A stretch of 64,000 nt of DNA from Pelagomonas calceolata (Eukaryota > Sar > Pelagophyceae > Pelagomonadales > Pelagomonadaceae). The position numbers were made by a program, and so were the translations under genes. The DNA is taken from the NCBI GenBank assembly GCA_918797485.1, contig CAKKNE010000006.1, positions 682,001-746,000 on the forward strand, given 5' to 3'. Numbering within the stretch: position 1 is the stretch's first letter; each line of letters starts with the position of its first letter. The notes under the pieces are model-generated. The model saw only the letters and a program-made list of their open reading frames with translations. It was not told the DNA's origin and made no database searches. This document shows positions 30,447 through 42,666 of the stretch, one piece after another.

Positions 30447-31832
30447 ATGGAGACATCGAAAACCTGCGCGTATTGCTCCAAGCCCGACGCCCTCAAGATC
30501 TGCGGCCGCTGCCGGAACCAGCCCTACTGCAGCCTCGAATGCCAGCGGAGCGACTGGAGAAGGCACAAGGCGTCGTGCGCGCCGCTCGCGCCACCCCCGC
30601 CGCGACGAACAAACAGGTTACATAAGGACGCCTTCCGGCCCTTTGCGAAGAAGGCCCTCTCCAAAAAGAACAACGCCGGGTGTAGGGTCGGGCTGCGCAA
30701 CGAGGGCAACACCTGCTACCTCACGTGTGTCCTACAATGTTTAACGTATAGTCCTTTAGCTGGCTACTTGCTGGAGCTCGATGTAGACGGCTCCAACAAC
30801 ATGATGGCCGAGCTCCAGAGTCATATCCGCAAGGTCTGGAAGCGCAACGAACTGCTGTCGAGGACGGAGCCGTCGAGAATCGGGTCCGAAGAAGATAGTG
30901 ATGACAGCGCGGAAACGGTACAAGCCTGCAAGACCGAGGACATCGACGTCGCCCGGTCGTTGCTGAAGCGTACCTTACACAATGGGAGGATGCAGGACGC
31001 CCACGAAGCGTTAGTGGACATCCAGGCACAACTCTTAGAGTCTTGCGGTGCAAGTAAATCATTGACAGGCAAAGCACTCGCAGAATGGGAGCGGTCGACC
31101 ATTGTGCATGACGTCTTCGGTTCTGATCTCGAGCAGGCCTGCGTCTGTTCCGCCTGCGGCTTCCGCAGTCCTTCAACACATGTAGAAATGATGTTGATGC
31201 TCAATGCGACCTTAGGACTGCGGGACGAGGACTTCCTGCTGAGCGCCGAGAGTTCGATGGAGAAGCCCTGGGAGTCGCGGTCGGCGACCAGAGAAGCTTT
31301 AAAAAGGGGATCGGGGACCTCGCCGCGCGCGCCGCCGCCGCCGACTACTGTGGAGGAATTATTGAAGTTGTATTTCTCGACCGAAACCATCGACGACTAC
31401 GCCTGCGACGAATGTCATGAAAGATGCCGCTGCGACAAGGTGTCGGGCTTCCGGACGACGCCGAATTGTCTGGCCACATATATAGACAGACAGCCCCAAT
31501 ACAACCAGCTCTTCGGCAAGCTGAACCGCGTCGTGACCTTCTCCGAGACCTTGGATTTGAGGCCTTTCTGCGTGGAGCCGGGCTCCGACGAAATTTACAG
31601 ATTATATGCGGTGGTCTGCCACCTCGACGTCGCGGGCTCGACGTTTTTTGGACATTACGTCTGCTACGTGCGGGACGACCGCGAGCGGTGGTGGCTGTTA
31701 GATGATGAGAGCGTGCGGCCCGTGGGCTGGGACGCCGTGCGCCGCGTGAACCCGTACATGCTCTTCTACGCGCGCGCGCGGCCCCACTTGGTTTTTCGCG
31801 CGGCGCCGGCGCGGCCGCGCGAGGGGGAGTAA
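30447..31832 (+). CDS. MYND zinc-finger ubiquitin-specific protease
   Basis: 461 aa. A MYND finger at residues 7-44 has all ligands (C7, C10, C19, C22, C28, C32, H40, C44). The USP catalytic domain follows: Cys box GLRNEGNTCYLTCVLQCL with nucleophile C90, a QDAHEAL box, a zinc-ribbon pair (CVCSACGF and CDECHERC), and the His box with FFGHYVCYV (His about 403) and WWLLDD. All catalytic residues are present, so it should be an active deubiquitinase. MYND probably recruits substrates. Intronless; it ends 22 bp from the convergent WD gene. Confidence 0.92.
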   Translation: METSKTCAYCSKPDALKICGRCRNQPYCSLECQRSDWRRHKASCAPLAPPPPRRTNRLHKDAFRPFAKKALSKKNNAGCRVGLRNEGNTCYLTCVLQCLTYSPLAGYLLELDVDGSNNMMAELQSHIRKVWKRNELLSRTEPSRIGSEEDSDDSAETVQACKTEDIDVARSLLKRTLHNGRMQDAHEALVDIQAQLLESCGASKSLTGKALAEWERSTIVHDVFGSDLEQACVCSACGFRSPSTHVEMMLMLNATLGLRDEDFLLSAESSMEKPWESRSATREALKRGSGTSPRAPPPPTTVEELLKLYFSTETIDDYACDECHERCRCDKVSGFRTTPNCLATYIDRQPQYNQLFGKLNRVVTFSETLDLRPFCVEPGSDEIYRLYAVVCHLDVAGSTFFGHYVCYVRDDRERWWLLDDESVRPVGWDAVRRVNPYMLFYARARPHLVFRAAPARPREGE

Positions 31833-31854
31833 CCTAGAGGAGTAACCTTTATCC

Positions 31855-34278
<2,424 letters not shown>

Positions 34279-34665
34279 GATGCTCGCCTCGCGGGTGTGG
34301 GAGACGGGCAGCCCTGCTCCAGGTTAGCGCAGGCACCTTGTTGCGGCTCGCTGCGCGACCCGCCACATCCCTAACTCACCGGTATTTGTTACGTGTAGCA
34401 GTTTTATACGGGCTACGGGTCGCTAACTAGACTGCGTGTGCGCATATGTGCATGGGCAAGTGCCCGCGACGCTCACAAACAATACCCTGAGCAATACTAG
34501 AGGACACTTTAATTCAATTTCGCAAAACAATTAGCTAAATAGATTCTTCTTCAGCAACCGAGAGGCTAGGCTCCGCCCACCATGTCAGAAAAAACGAGCG
34601 GCTGCTCCGCGGGCCCGTCGGGACTACTAGTACGAGCAGCAATTCAATAGACAAATATAGTATTA
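34279..34665. other. Intergenic, upstream of the WD gene and 3' of the RING gene
   Basis: AT-richer than its surroundings, with a homopolymer-poor 3' UTR-like segment near 34500-34660. No element copy, RNA gene or repeat recognised. Confidence 0.5.
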
Positions 34666-37600
34666 CTAGAAGTAGACCTTCATGACCCGCTCCACCGGCG
34701 TCCGGCAGACGGGACAGGGCCGGCCGCCGTCGTCGTACACAACCGCGCAGGTGTCGCACAGGAGGTGGCCGCACGGCACGAGCGCGCATTCCCGAGTCGT
34801 CCCGAAACAAACTGGACACTCGTCCGCTCTCGGCTGCCTCGACGGCTGCCTCGACGGCGCCGGTGCGGCCGGCATGCTAAACAGCGACGAGCCAAAGGGC
34901 GACGCCTCCGCGGCGAGTTGCGCGGGCGCCGGGTCGCCGCCCATACTGTAGCCAAACGGCGAGGCGTCGGCCGCGCGCGTCGGTGCCGCCGCCGTCGGCG
35001 CCGCGGGGCCGATTGCGTGCGGCGACGGTCCGATGGCGGCGACCGCCGGCGACCGCGCTGGCGCCTCGCAGGGCGCCGCGAGCCCGCCCAGCGACAGCGA
35101 CGGCGCGGCCGGCGCGACCGGCGGGCGGCGCGGCGGAGCATTCACGGCGGCCTTGACAGAGGCTGGCGCTTTTACAGCGGCCGGTGGTTTGACGACCGCG
35201 GCCGGCGCCTTGACCACCGCCGGCACCGGCCGCGCCGGCGCCGGCGGAGCCGGTGGGAGCTCGACGACGACCGGCGCGGCCTTCTTGCCCTTGCGCCGGC
35301 GCCGCGCGGCCGGCGCGGGCGCCGGCGCCTCGGCGGGCGCCGGCTCCGGCGCGTGGCGCGCGAGCCGCAGCAGGTTCGCCTCGCCGTCCGAGTCGCTGTC
35401 CGGCTCGTCGTCGGCGACGACGGCCGGCGCCTCGACAACCACCGGCGCCGCCGCGGCCTTCTTCTTCTTGCGCTTCTGTTTTTTCTTCGATGCCCGGGTG
35501 GCCTTGGCCTCCTCGTCGTCCAACAAGCTCAAAAGCTCGGCCTCGGCGCGCGCCGCGTCCTCGGCGCGCTTCGCATCCACAATGACCGTAGAAACGCCGC
35601 CGCGCCGCGACGCGACGCGCTCGCGGACGTCGCGGGCTTCGTCCCACGCGCCGCGCACCTTCTCGAGGACGCAGACGGGCAGGCCCGACTCCAACGCCGC
35701 GCGCAGCATCCCATCAAAAGTCACGTCGCAGGCCGCGACCTTGCCGAGCTTGCGCAGCTCGCGCGCGTAGACGACGCGCCCGACCGCGTGCGACAGGGGT
35801 TCGTCCTCGTCGTCGTTCGTCGCCAGGGCTTCGAGGATGCGGTAGGCGCACTCGGCGGACGCCGGCCGCTGTTCCCTGAGTAGGGCATACAACGCGTCCA
35901 CACTTTTCGGTTCGGCCAGGTTCCGGAGCCATCCTTTGGCGCCTTCATAGGTACAAGGGAGCGGATCGTGGTCTGGGCAGGGCGGCCGCTCCTCCGGCCA
36001 GGACCGTAATTGCGCGTAGCAGATGATGCTGACCACATCCCTTACTTCGACGGGGTACGGCTTTGTTGTTTCGCCGTCGATCTGAGCACAGACAGCGGCC
36101 CAGTCGAGCCAGTCTTTCGGTACTTCGAAGGGGTCCCGGCTTTTCAGGAGCTGGATGAGCATGGGGGACTTGCGCGGGTCGATGCGAGGGACTTGGAGCA
36201 AGGGTGGTCCCACACAGGCCCGCCACGACAATCTTAACAACACGTCAATCGAACTGTAGACGGTAAACCTCGAAGCAGTAGACGACGAGGCCTTGACGAG
36301 AGAAGCGTTGCAGAGCAAGGACCAGGCGTGCCAGAGCTCCAGCGGCCCCTCCTGAGGAGGGGGATACACCTCGGCCAACGCTGCAATACCAGCGATGAGC
36401 GTGCTACAACGACGTTCATCGGACGAAGACCGTTCCAAAAACGCCGTGACATCTAGCAAATACGACGTACTGTTCAGGTCGTTGCGGTCGACGTCTGGCA
36501 AAGTGAACTGCACAAATGAAAGCATTTGAGCTAAAGCATCCACGAAAACGGACCACGAAACAGCATCGTGCGTCGTGAGTAACTGTAGAGCCGGAAACAG
36601 TCCCGAATGTGCTACGGCTCTGGCGAAGTGGTTGACGCGCTTGTTTTGGTCGTGCAAGGCCTCTGCCGCATCACCTAGCGTGTCGACGAAGCGCCGTCCC
36701 AACGCATCCACATTCTTGGGCGACGCCAGCGTCACGAGGTTGGCCAGGATGCGCGCGGGCTTGGGCACGACGCCGTCGTCCGCAATCGCTCGTTCCGTGA
36801 CGCTCGCGAAGCATTTCGCTGTTGCGGCGTCGACATCTGGTAAGGACGCTCTAGCGATTTCCGCGGCGGCCCGTCCCGCCGCGTCGACGTTCAGAGACGC
36901 AAAGGCCTGCAACGCGCGGCCGGCCGCGGTTATTGCCGCTTGCGCGGCGGCGTGCTTGCCGTCTTTCGCTGCGAGGCCTATGCTCAGGGCCAGAGCTCGC
37001 GGCGCGCCGGCCCTCCGAGCCTCCGCGACGCCCGTGAAGTTCGCACCTTCGAAGAGCACGCGCAGCGCGACGGCGGCGCCCGCGCGCGCCGACCTTGCTT
37101 TCACGGGCCCGAAGCCCCGTGTCCGCGTCAGCGGCTCGTCCTCGTCGTCCGACGACTCGCCGGGGTCCTCGGCGTCCAACAACAACGCCTTCGACAGGAA
37201 CAGTAGTAAACTCTCGAGGCCCTTCCCGGTCGGACCCTGTAAACCACCAGTGACCGCGGCCCTCACGACAGCCCCCGACAGACCGGCCAAGGCCTCGGCG
37301 CACCAGACGCCCCCGGGGCGCCCGTACTCGGACGCCAGCCGGAAGGTGCAGGTCCGGCCCGGGTCCGTCGGTAATAAAGCCTCAGCAAAGTCCGCCCAGA
37401 GCCGACTCCAGGGCGCGTCGTCTTCTGTTTGACTCAGTAACGCACCTAGGGACGCCGTGGCCTCGCCGGCGGCGGCGTGGGCTCTAGAAGCTATTTCTGT
37501 GTCGGTGTCCGTCCGCAGCGTCGCCTTGAAGAGCGCCCAGAGGAAAGCCGCGGCGTTCGCTCTACAACAGGTGCAGGCCTCGCCGAAGACCGCGGTTGCC

Positions 37601-38238
37601 GCCTTGGCTAGGCGCGGTACTAAACACTGGGCGGCCCGTCGCAGTGCGGGGTCTTTGCTTGCGAGTGACGCTCTTGCAAAAAATAAATGAGGTCCTTTGT
37701 GGATCGAGGGGTTGCCCAGGGCCTTCTCGAACATCAATGTGGAACCATAGAGCCGGGCGACGCCCCAGGCCGACAGGCCGGGTCCGAACGCGGTTCGCGC
37801 GCCTTTGCACGTTGTCGAGGCCGCAGCTACCGATCGAACAGCTAGACCTTCGCTCCCGCCATTTATATGCCTAAACCTTGCTTTCTCCTCCCTCGTAAAG
37901 GTGGCCTGGTCGCCATTAGGATCCACACCCAACAAGTCCTTCAGAGTGAGGCTCGCGTCGCCTCGGACCAACGATTCCCCCAAATGCCGCACGCGCCGAT
38001 CCGACGTGCGGATGTGCACGCCCAGATATTCCAAGAGCAAGGTGCCGGCGTCTGAGACGGCCTGGAGCCGCTCAAGCTGGCGCTGGCACGACGCGATTTG
38101 ATTGAGCAGCTGTTGCTTCGTCGCCTCCTGCGTCTCGACGATCTGCGAGAGATCCTTGACGAGGTCGTCGTCGGTGACGGCGTCGAGCGTGATATCCAAC
38201 TCGGGCCCGGCGCCGCCGTCGCTGGCCGCCTGGCCCAT
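34666..38238 (-). CDS. Large helical-repeat protein with C-terminal RING finger
   Basis: 1190 aa, intronless. Residues 25-65 are a coiled coil; 100-820 are Ala/Leu-rich helices typical of HEAT/ARM-like scaffolds. A Lys-rich block (KKKQKRKKKKAAA) and an Ala/Pro-rich linker (about 950-1110) follow. The final 50 residues form a C3HC4 RING: CPVC, then CALVPCGHLLCDTC, then CPVC (all eight ligands), of the type in MIB, XIAP and MULAN E3 ligases. It is therefore probably an E3 ubiquitin ligase with a large substrate-binding scaffold. No precise ortholog recognised. It diverges from IMP dehydrogenase. Confidence 0.75.
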   Translation of the reverse strand: MGQAASDGGAGPELDITLDAVTDDDLVKDLSQIVETQEATKQQLLNQIASCQRQLERLQAVSDAGTLLLEYLGVHIRTSDRRVRHLGESLVRGDASLTLKDLLGVDPNGDQATFTREEKARFRHINGGSEGLAVRSVAAASTTCKGARTAFGPGLSAWGVARLYGSTLMFEKALGNPSIHKGPHLFFARASLASKDPALRRAAQCLVPRLAKAATAVFGEACTCCRANAAAFLWALFKATLRTDTDTEIASRAHAAAGEATASLGALLSQTEDDAPWSRLWADFAEALLPTDPGRTCTFRLASEYGRPGGVWCAEALAGLSGAVVRAAVTGGLQGPTGKGLESLLLFLSKALLLDAEDPGESSDDEDEPLTRTRGFGPVKARSARAGAAVALRVLFEGANFTGVAEARRAGAPRALALSIGLAAKDGKHAAAQAAITAAGRALQAFASLNVDAAGRAAAEIARASLPDVDAATAKCFASVTERAIADDGVVPKPARILANLVTLASPKNVDALGRRFVDTLGDAAEALHDQNKRVNHFARAVAHSGLFPALQLLTTHDAVSWSVFVDALAQMLSFVQFTLPDVDRNDLNSTSYLLDVTAFLERSSSDERRCSTLIAGIAALAEVYPPPQEGPLELWHAWSLLCNASLVKASSSTASRFTVYSSIDVLLRLSWRACVGPPLLQVPRIDPRKSPMLIQLLKSRDPFEVPKDWLDWAAVCAQIDGETTKPYPVEVRDVVSIICYAQLRSWPEERPPCPDHDPLPCTYEGAKGWLRNLAEPKSVDALYALLREQRPASAECAYRILEALATNDDEDEPLSHAVGRVVYARELRKLGKVAACDVTFDGMLRAALESGLPVCVLEKVRGAWDEARDVRERVASRRGGVSTVIVDAKRAEDAARAEAELLSLLDDEEAKATRASKKKQKRKKKKAAAAPVVVEAPAVVADDEPDSDSDGEANLLRLARHAPEPAPAEAPAPAPAARRRRKGKKAAPVVVELPPAPPAPARPVPAVVKAPAAVVKPPAAVKAPASVKAAVNAPPRRPPVAPAAPSLSLGGLAAPCEAPARSPAVAAIGPSPHAIGPAAPTAAAPTRAADASPFGYSMGGDPAPAQLAAEASPFGSSLFSMPAAPAPSRQPSRQPRADECPVCFGTTRECALVPCGHLLCDTCAVVYDDGGRPCPVCRTPVERVMKVYF

Positions 38239-38742
38239 GGTTTGTGCTGGGAGCTCCCTGGGGGCAGCTTTCCGCGCGGCGAGCTGCGAGCTGCGGTTGA
38301 CTTGCGAGCCGTCGGCGCGTCGGACAGTTCGTGGGCAGCCGCAGCTGTCGCAGCCGGCCAGCGACCGGAGACGGGATGCGTCGCGTCGTGTTTCGGACGG
38401 GTTGCGAACGCGGGGTTTCGGACGCGTCTGTTTTACGTTTCAAGGCACGATTGGGAACGCCAGGGAGCGGGTGGAGGCCAAAAAGAAAAAGGCGCGCCTC
38501 CTCGTCTTAGTTTAATTTAGCCGAGAGCGAATTGCCAAAAACGGCTAGCACCAGCGTCCAAACGCACCCTGAACGCACAGGCGCCCGGAGCGCACTCGTG
38601 CGTCATTGATCTCGCGCGCGCGGCAATCAACGCGCAGCGAAACGACCGCCCGCGCCCCTCCGCAGCTCAAATACAAGCAGCTGCCGCAGCGCTGCCAGAG
38701 CGCCCGCCCGCCGCGCGCGCACACTACCACCCTACTAGCTGC
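38239..38742. promoter_or_regulatory. Divergent promoter region (RING gene / IMPDH)
   Basis: 504 bp. Only a half-site (GGCTAGCACC near 38544) resembles the palindromic element. Nothing else recognised. Confidence 0.4.
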
Positions 38743-40314
38743 ATGGGCGCCGACGCCGCGACCGTCACGCCGCCGCGCGAGAGCATGGGCGGCGCGAAAG
38801 ATGAGGACCTCGCCGACGGCTTTTCGTTGGGCGAAGTGTTCGGTGGTAGCAAGGCCCATTCGGGCTACACCTATGACGACATCATCGTATTACCAGGAGA
38901 GATCGACTTTGGCGTGGAAAGCGTCACTCTAGAAAGCAAAGTGACGCGAAAGATTTCCCTCCGAACGCCCTTCGTCTCGAGCCCGATGGACACGGTGACC
39001 GAGGCGACCATGGCCATCGGCATGGCCCAGCACGGCGGTCTCGGGATCATCCACTACAACATGCCCATCGAGGACCAGGTGGCCGAAGTGCGAAAGGTGA
39101 AGACCTATAAAAACGGATTCATTAGTGATCCCGTCGTCCTGGCGCCCCACAACACTTTATCGGATTTAGACGCGGTCAAGGAGAAGTACGGCCACTACGG
39201 TATTCCGGTCACGATCGATGGAAGGTTGCACTCGAAGCTCGTCGGCATCGTCACGAAGCGGGACGTCGACTTCCAGGAAGACCGATCGGTGCTAGTCGAT
39301 AGCGTGATGACCAAGGACGTCGTCACGATCCAGGAGCCCGTGACGCTGGCCCAGGCCAATGCGAGACTCGCGGACTGCAAGAAGGGGAAGCTGCCGGTGG
39401 TCAATGCCGATGGTGAATTAGTGTCACTGATCTCGCGTACGGATCTGCGGAAGGCCAGAGATTATCCTCTCTCGACCGTAGCTGCTTCAGGAAGCTTGTT
39501 ATGTGGTGCCGCCGTCGGCACGCGACCGAACGACCGCATCCGACTCGCGGCCCTCGTCGAGGCGGGAGTTGATGTCGTAGTACTGGACTCGTCGCAAGGC
39601 GACTCGTGCTTCCAGAAGGACATGGTCCGGTGGATCAAGTCGACGTATCCCTTGCTCCAGGTCATCGGGGGCAACGTCGTCACGCGTCAACAGGCGAAGC
39701 ATTTGATCGACGCCGGCGTCGACGGTTTGAGGGTGGGCATGGGTGTAGGCTCCATCTGCACGACCCAAGTGGTGTGTGCGTGTGGCCGGCCGCAAGCCTC
39801 AGCTGTGTACGCGGTGGCGTCGTATGCGAACTCTCGTGGTGTTCCTGTGATTGCCGATGGAGGTGTGGGCAACACGGGCCACATCATCAAAGCGCTCATG
39901 TTGGGCGCGTCCTGCGTCATGATGGGCAGCATGCTCGCGGGCACGGACGAGGCGCCCGGCGAGTACTTCTTCCAGGACGGGGTCCGCCTCAAGCGCTACA
40001 GAGGGATGGGCTCGTTGGAAGCGATGTCGCAGGGCAGCGACAAGCGCTACTTCGCGTCCCAGGCGAAGGTGAAGGTCGCCCAGGGCGTCTCGGGCACGGT
40101 CCCGGACAAAGGACCGTTGGCTACCTACATCCCCTACCTGCGCCAGGGCATCGCGCACGGCTTCCAGGACATGGGCGTCCGCGATCTCGATGAAATGACT
40201 TCTAGAGCCGCTTCGGGTGCTATTCGGGTCGAATTACGTTCCCCTGCGGCCCAGAAGGAGGGCGGCGTCCACGGGCTCCACAACTACGTGCTCCGCACGC
40301 ACGCCCAGGCCTAG
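38743..40314 (+). CDS. IMPDH: Inosine-5'-monophosphate dehydrogenase
   Basis: 523 aa, full-length. It catalyses NAD-dependent oxidation of IMP to XMP, the committed step of GTP synthesis. The TIM barrel begins after residue 40 ([11 protein letters not shown]). Paired CBS domains fill about 122-245. The barrel resumes with VLDSSQGDS (280-288), [17 protein letters not shown], and the catalytic loop [11 protein letters not shown] with Cys339. Then come [37 protein letters not shown], the flap ([10 protein letters not shown]) and C-terminal VSGTVPDKG. All active-site residues visible are intact. The ATG at 38743 is used; Met15 is an alternative start. Intronless. Confidence 0.96.
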   Translation: MGADAATVTPPRESMGGAKDEDLADGFSLGEVFGGSKAHSGYTYDDIIVLPGEIDFGVESVTLESKVTRKISLRTPFVSSPMDTVTEATMAIGMAQHGGLGIIHYNMPIEDQVAEVRKVKTYKNGFISDPVVLAPHNTLSDLDAVKEKYGHYGIPVTIDGRLHSKLVGIVTKRDVDFQEDRSVLVDSVMTKDVVTIQEPVTLAQANARLADCKKGKLPVVNADGELVSLISRTDLRKARDYPLSTVAASGSLLCGAAVGTRPNDRIRLAALVEAGVDVVVLDSSQGDSCFQKDMVRWIKSTYPLLQVIGGNVVTRQQAKHLIDAGVDGLRVGMGVGSICTTQVVCACGRPQASAVYAVASYANSRGVPVIADGGVGNTGHIIKALMLGASCVMMGSMLAGTDEAPGEYFFQDGVRLKRYRGMGSLEAMSQGSDKRYFASQAKVKVAQGVSGTVPDKGPLATYIPYLRQGIAHGFQDMGVRDLDEMTSRAASGAIRVELRSPAAQKEGGVHGLHNYVLRTHAQA

Positions 40315-40426
40315 AACTACCCCCCCCTTTAACACACTATCCTGTCTTCACTCGCGGTCGCGGCGGTGGCGTTAGATGTCGGCTCCGAGTCATGACGCCG
40401 TCGACGCTAGATTTTGACCGAGCTAC

Positions 40427-41008
40427 TTAGTCGTCATCAGAACTAGAAGACTCCTCCTTCGGTGTAGGCTTCTTCATGAGCGGCTCGTCGTCGGAATCGA
40501 CTTCCGCCTCCTGCTCGGCCAACCGCTCCTTCTTGTACTCCTCGAGCTCGCGCGCGTACCGCGCCCGGTCGCGCGCCGCGAGGTCCTCGAAAGGCTTTTT
40601 TTCGCCTGGTGTGGCCGCCTTCCACATCGCTCCTACCGTTTTTCCGAGGTCGCCGAAGGTTAACGAAGCGTTTTCTCTCTTTAACAAGGTCCGGTGGTGC
40701 TTCGAGAAGTACATATACGCGGACGTGGCGCTTTTCGGCGCTCGGGGGTCCTTGTAGCGCTCCTTCCGTTTCTTCACGGGCTTTGGGCTCGGTGGTACTT
40801 TTGGGGAGTCCTTCTGGAACTTCTTTTGTTCGGCGTAGGTTGCGCTCAGGACGGAGTAGGCTCGGCTCTGGTCCGCGGGTAGGGCCTTCCACCGTCGCGC
40901 GATCTCGGACGAGACCTCGTGCGGTTGCAATTTGGGGGACTCCTTTTCTACTTTATCTCGAACTTCGCAGTAAAACAACATGAAGGGCGTGAGGCGCTCT
41001 TCCGTCAT
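40427..41008 (-). CDS. HMGB-type protein with two HMG boxes and acidic tail
   Basis: 193 aa. HMG box A (about 6-68) begins LTPFMLFYCEVRDKVE and box B (about 89-160) begins PKSATSAYMYFSKHHRTLLKREN with the usual aromatic core (W near 128). A basic linker (PKPVKKRKERYKDP) joins them and the C-terminus is Glu/Asp/Ser-rich (DSDDEPL, ESSSSDDD). The layout matches HMGB DNA-bending chromatin proteins, or the HMG subunit of FACT. Intronless; 195 bp from a palindromic promoter element. Confidence 0.88.
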   Translation of the reverse strand: MTEERLTPFMLFYCEVRDKVEKESPKLQPHEVSSEIARRWKALPADQSRAYSVLSATYAEQKKFQKDSPKVPPSPKPVKKRKERYKDPRAPKSATSAYMYFSKHHRTLLKRENASLTFGDLGKTVGAMWKAATPGEKKPFEDLAARDRARYARELEEYKKERLAEQEAEVDSDDEPLMKKPTPKEESSSSDDD

Positions 41009-41203
41009 GGTGTTGCGGCGGCGGCGTTTAGGGGCTGTTTCGCTCTCAGCTCGCGGGTCGCTTTGTGGCGCCTGGCGCGGCCTGTGCAGGGCGCTCGCGG
41101 TCTCAGCTGCTAGATATACTATTGATGATTCAGAGCACGCAATGTGGTGTCCAGAAAGGCGTCAGCGGCCTCGCAGGAGCGCTTTTTGTGCCGGCTCTCA
41201 GAC

Positions 41204-41227
41204 GCTAGCGGCATGTAAGACACTAGG
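41204..41227 (-). promoter_or_regulatory. Palindromic divergent-promoter element, copy 6
   Basis: Plus strand GCTAGCG, GCA, TGTAAGACACTAGG. It lies 195 bp from the HMGB ATG. On the right it touches an ATG at 41229, which makes that start unlikely; the next ATG (41394) is 166 bp away, the typical spacing. Confidence 0.72.
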
Positions 41228-41393
41228 AATGGAGGCCGATGAGCTTTGCGACCTCGTAGGCCTCCTCGTAGCTACCGCATTGATCGTCGCTGGCTACGCA
41301 GCGCTTGTCAGCAGACGCGCACTTATCCCGCGTTGGCTGGGAGCGCAAAAGTTTGCACCGCCAGAGACGCCGTCGAGCAGCAGCAGCACCAAG

Positions 41394-42347
41394 ATGAGCG
41401 ACCGCCTCACAACAAGCCAGCGCAAGGCCAAGGAGTGCGCGACGAAGGCCGAGGACCTCTGCGCCGTCGGCGACACGGACGAGGCCACGCGCCTCTACGA
41501 GCGCGCGTGCAAGCTCGACCCGGACAACGCCCGCTACAAGATGGGCCTCGACAGCATGAAGCACCAGAAGGAGTCCATGGGCTACTTCATGGAGCAGCTC
41601 GCCAAGCACAAGGCCAATAGGAAGTACGAGAAGGCGTCGCCCGACGCGTCCCAAGCCGACGTGGCGGACGCCGCCGAGCAGCTCTGTCGCGCGGCGGAAC
41701 GGGGCGAGCTGCCGTCGATCAAGGGGTTGATCGATAGCGGTCAAAGCGTGAACACGTGGAACGAACTGCGGCAGGGGGATTCAGCGTTGCATTACGCGAA
41801 GGATGCCAAAACGGCCCTTTGTTTGTTGGACGCGGGCGCTCATATTGAGGGAGGACGGTACTCGTGGACGCCGCTGATGGCTGCTGTTAGGTTTGGAAGG
41901 CGGGACGTCGTTCGAGTTTTGTTGGATCGAGGCGCGGACGCTTGTCGGACTATACCTAGAAAGGAGCCGGGTGCCGGTAGGAACGTGTTGTTTTGCGCGA
42001 CGAGCGGCTGCCACTTGTCGCCTTCTGAACGAGCTGAAATTGTTTCAGTATTGTTAAAAGCGGGTGCCGATCCCACAGCCTGTGAGACGGAGACGCACTG
42101 GACGCCGCTCCACGACGCGTGCTTGTCCGGCGACGCGGAGGTGGCCCGCTTGCTATTGGATGCCGGTGCCAACGTCAACGCCGCGTCGACTCGATCGTGT
42201 GCGTTTCCGATGAGTCGCGGCTGGGCGACGCCTTGGGACGTCGCGCGCGGCGTGGGCTTCGAGGAGCTGGTCGAAGAGCTCGGTGTGCGCGGGGGAACGG
42301 CGTTCGAGCACTTGCACGCGTACGCGGGGCCCCAGGGTAGGGTGTAA
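41394..42347 (+). CDS. TPR/ankyrin-repeat protein
   Basis: 317 aa from ATG 41394. Residues 1-60 hold a TPR-like helix pair (AKECATKAEDLCAVGDTDEATRLYERACKLDPDN). Ankyrin repeats run from about 80 to 300, for example TPLMAAVRFGRRDVVRVLLDRGAD and TPLHDACLSGDAEVARLLLDAGANVN. An in-frame ATG at 41229 would add a hydrophobic N-terminal helix (LVGLLVATALIVAGYAALV), that is, a membrane-anchored form. The promoter element abutting it argues against that, but alternative transcription could produce both. Intronless scaffold protein of unknown partner. Confidence 0.7.
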   Translation: MSDRLTTSQRKAKECATKAEDLCAVGDTDEATRLYERACKLDPDNARYKMGLDSMKHQKESMGYFMEQLAKHKANRKYEKASPDASQADVADAAEQLCRAAERGELPSIKGLIDSGQSVNTWNELRQGDSALHYAKDAKTALCLLDAGAHIEGGRYSWTPLMAAVRFGRRDVVRVLLDRGADACRTIPRKEPGAGRNVLFCATSGCHLSPSERAEIVSVLLKAGADPTACETETHWTPLHDACLSGDAEVARLLLDAGANVNAASTRSCAFPMSRGWATPWDVARGVGFEELVEELGVRGGTAFEHLHAYAGPQGRV

Positions 42348-42666
42348 TCTGTGTTGTTGTAATTCACATCACGTCTTCACGTCTTCACGTCGACGGCGTA
42401 CCCGTGCTCTTGGCTCACGCGGTTCCATGTCCGAGTTGCACCGGACCCCTCGGTACCTGACGAAGGGAACTGGGCGCTGGGGGCGACGGGTCTCCCGACT
42501 GGGCTAGTGTCTCTCTCGATGCGGCGATGCAGTGCTTGTGTTTTGTGCGCGTCGCATCACTCACATACGTGTAACCAAACGCCCAGCGCTGGCCGTTGAA
42601 GTCATCTGCACCGAAACTAACTCCTGCAGGCGCTTTACGCCAGTCGACGCGGCCCGCACTCATAAA
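42348..42666. promoter_or_regulatory. Intergenic leader with half-site of the promoter element
   Basis: Contains GCTAGTGTCT (42503-42512) without the second arm, 154 bp from the downstream ATG, and a short tandem of CACGTCTT near 42369-42390. Confidence 0.35.

Noticed and set aside
34765-35883. Long plus-strand Arg-rich frame opposite the large RING gene
   Set aside because: Mirror of the Ala/Pro/Lys linker; Arg/Gly composition without structure is typical of antisense GC-rich frames.
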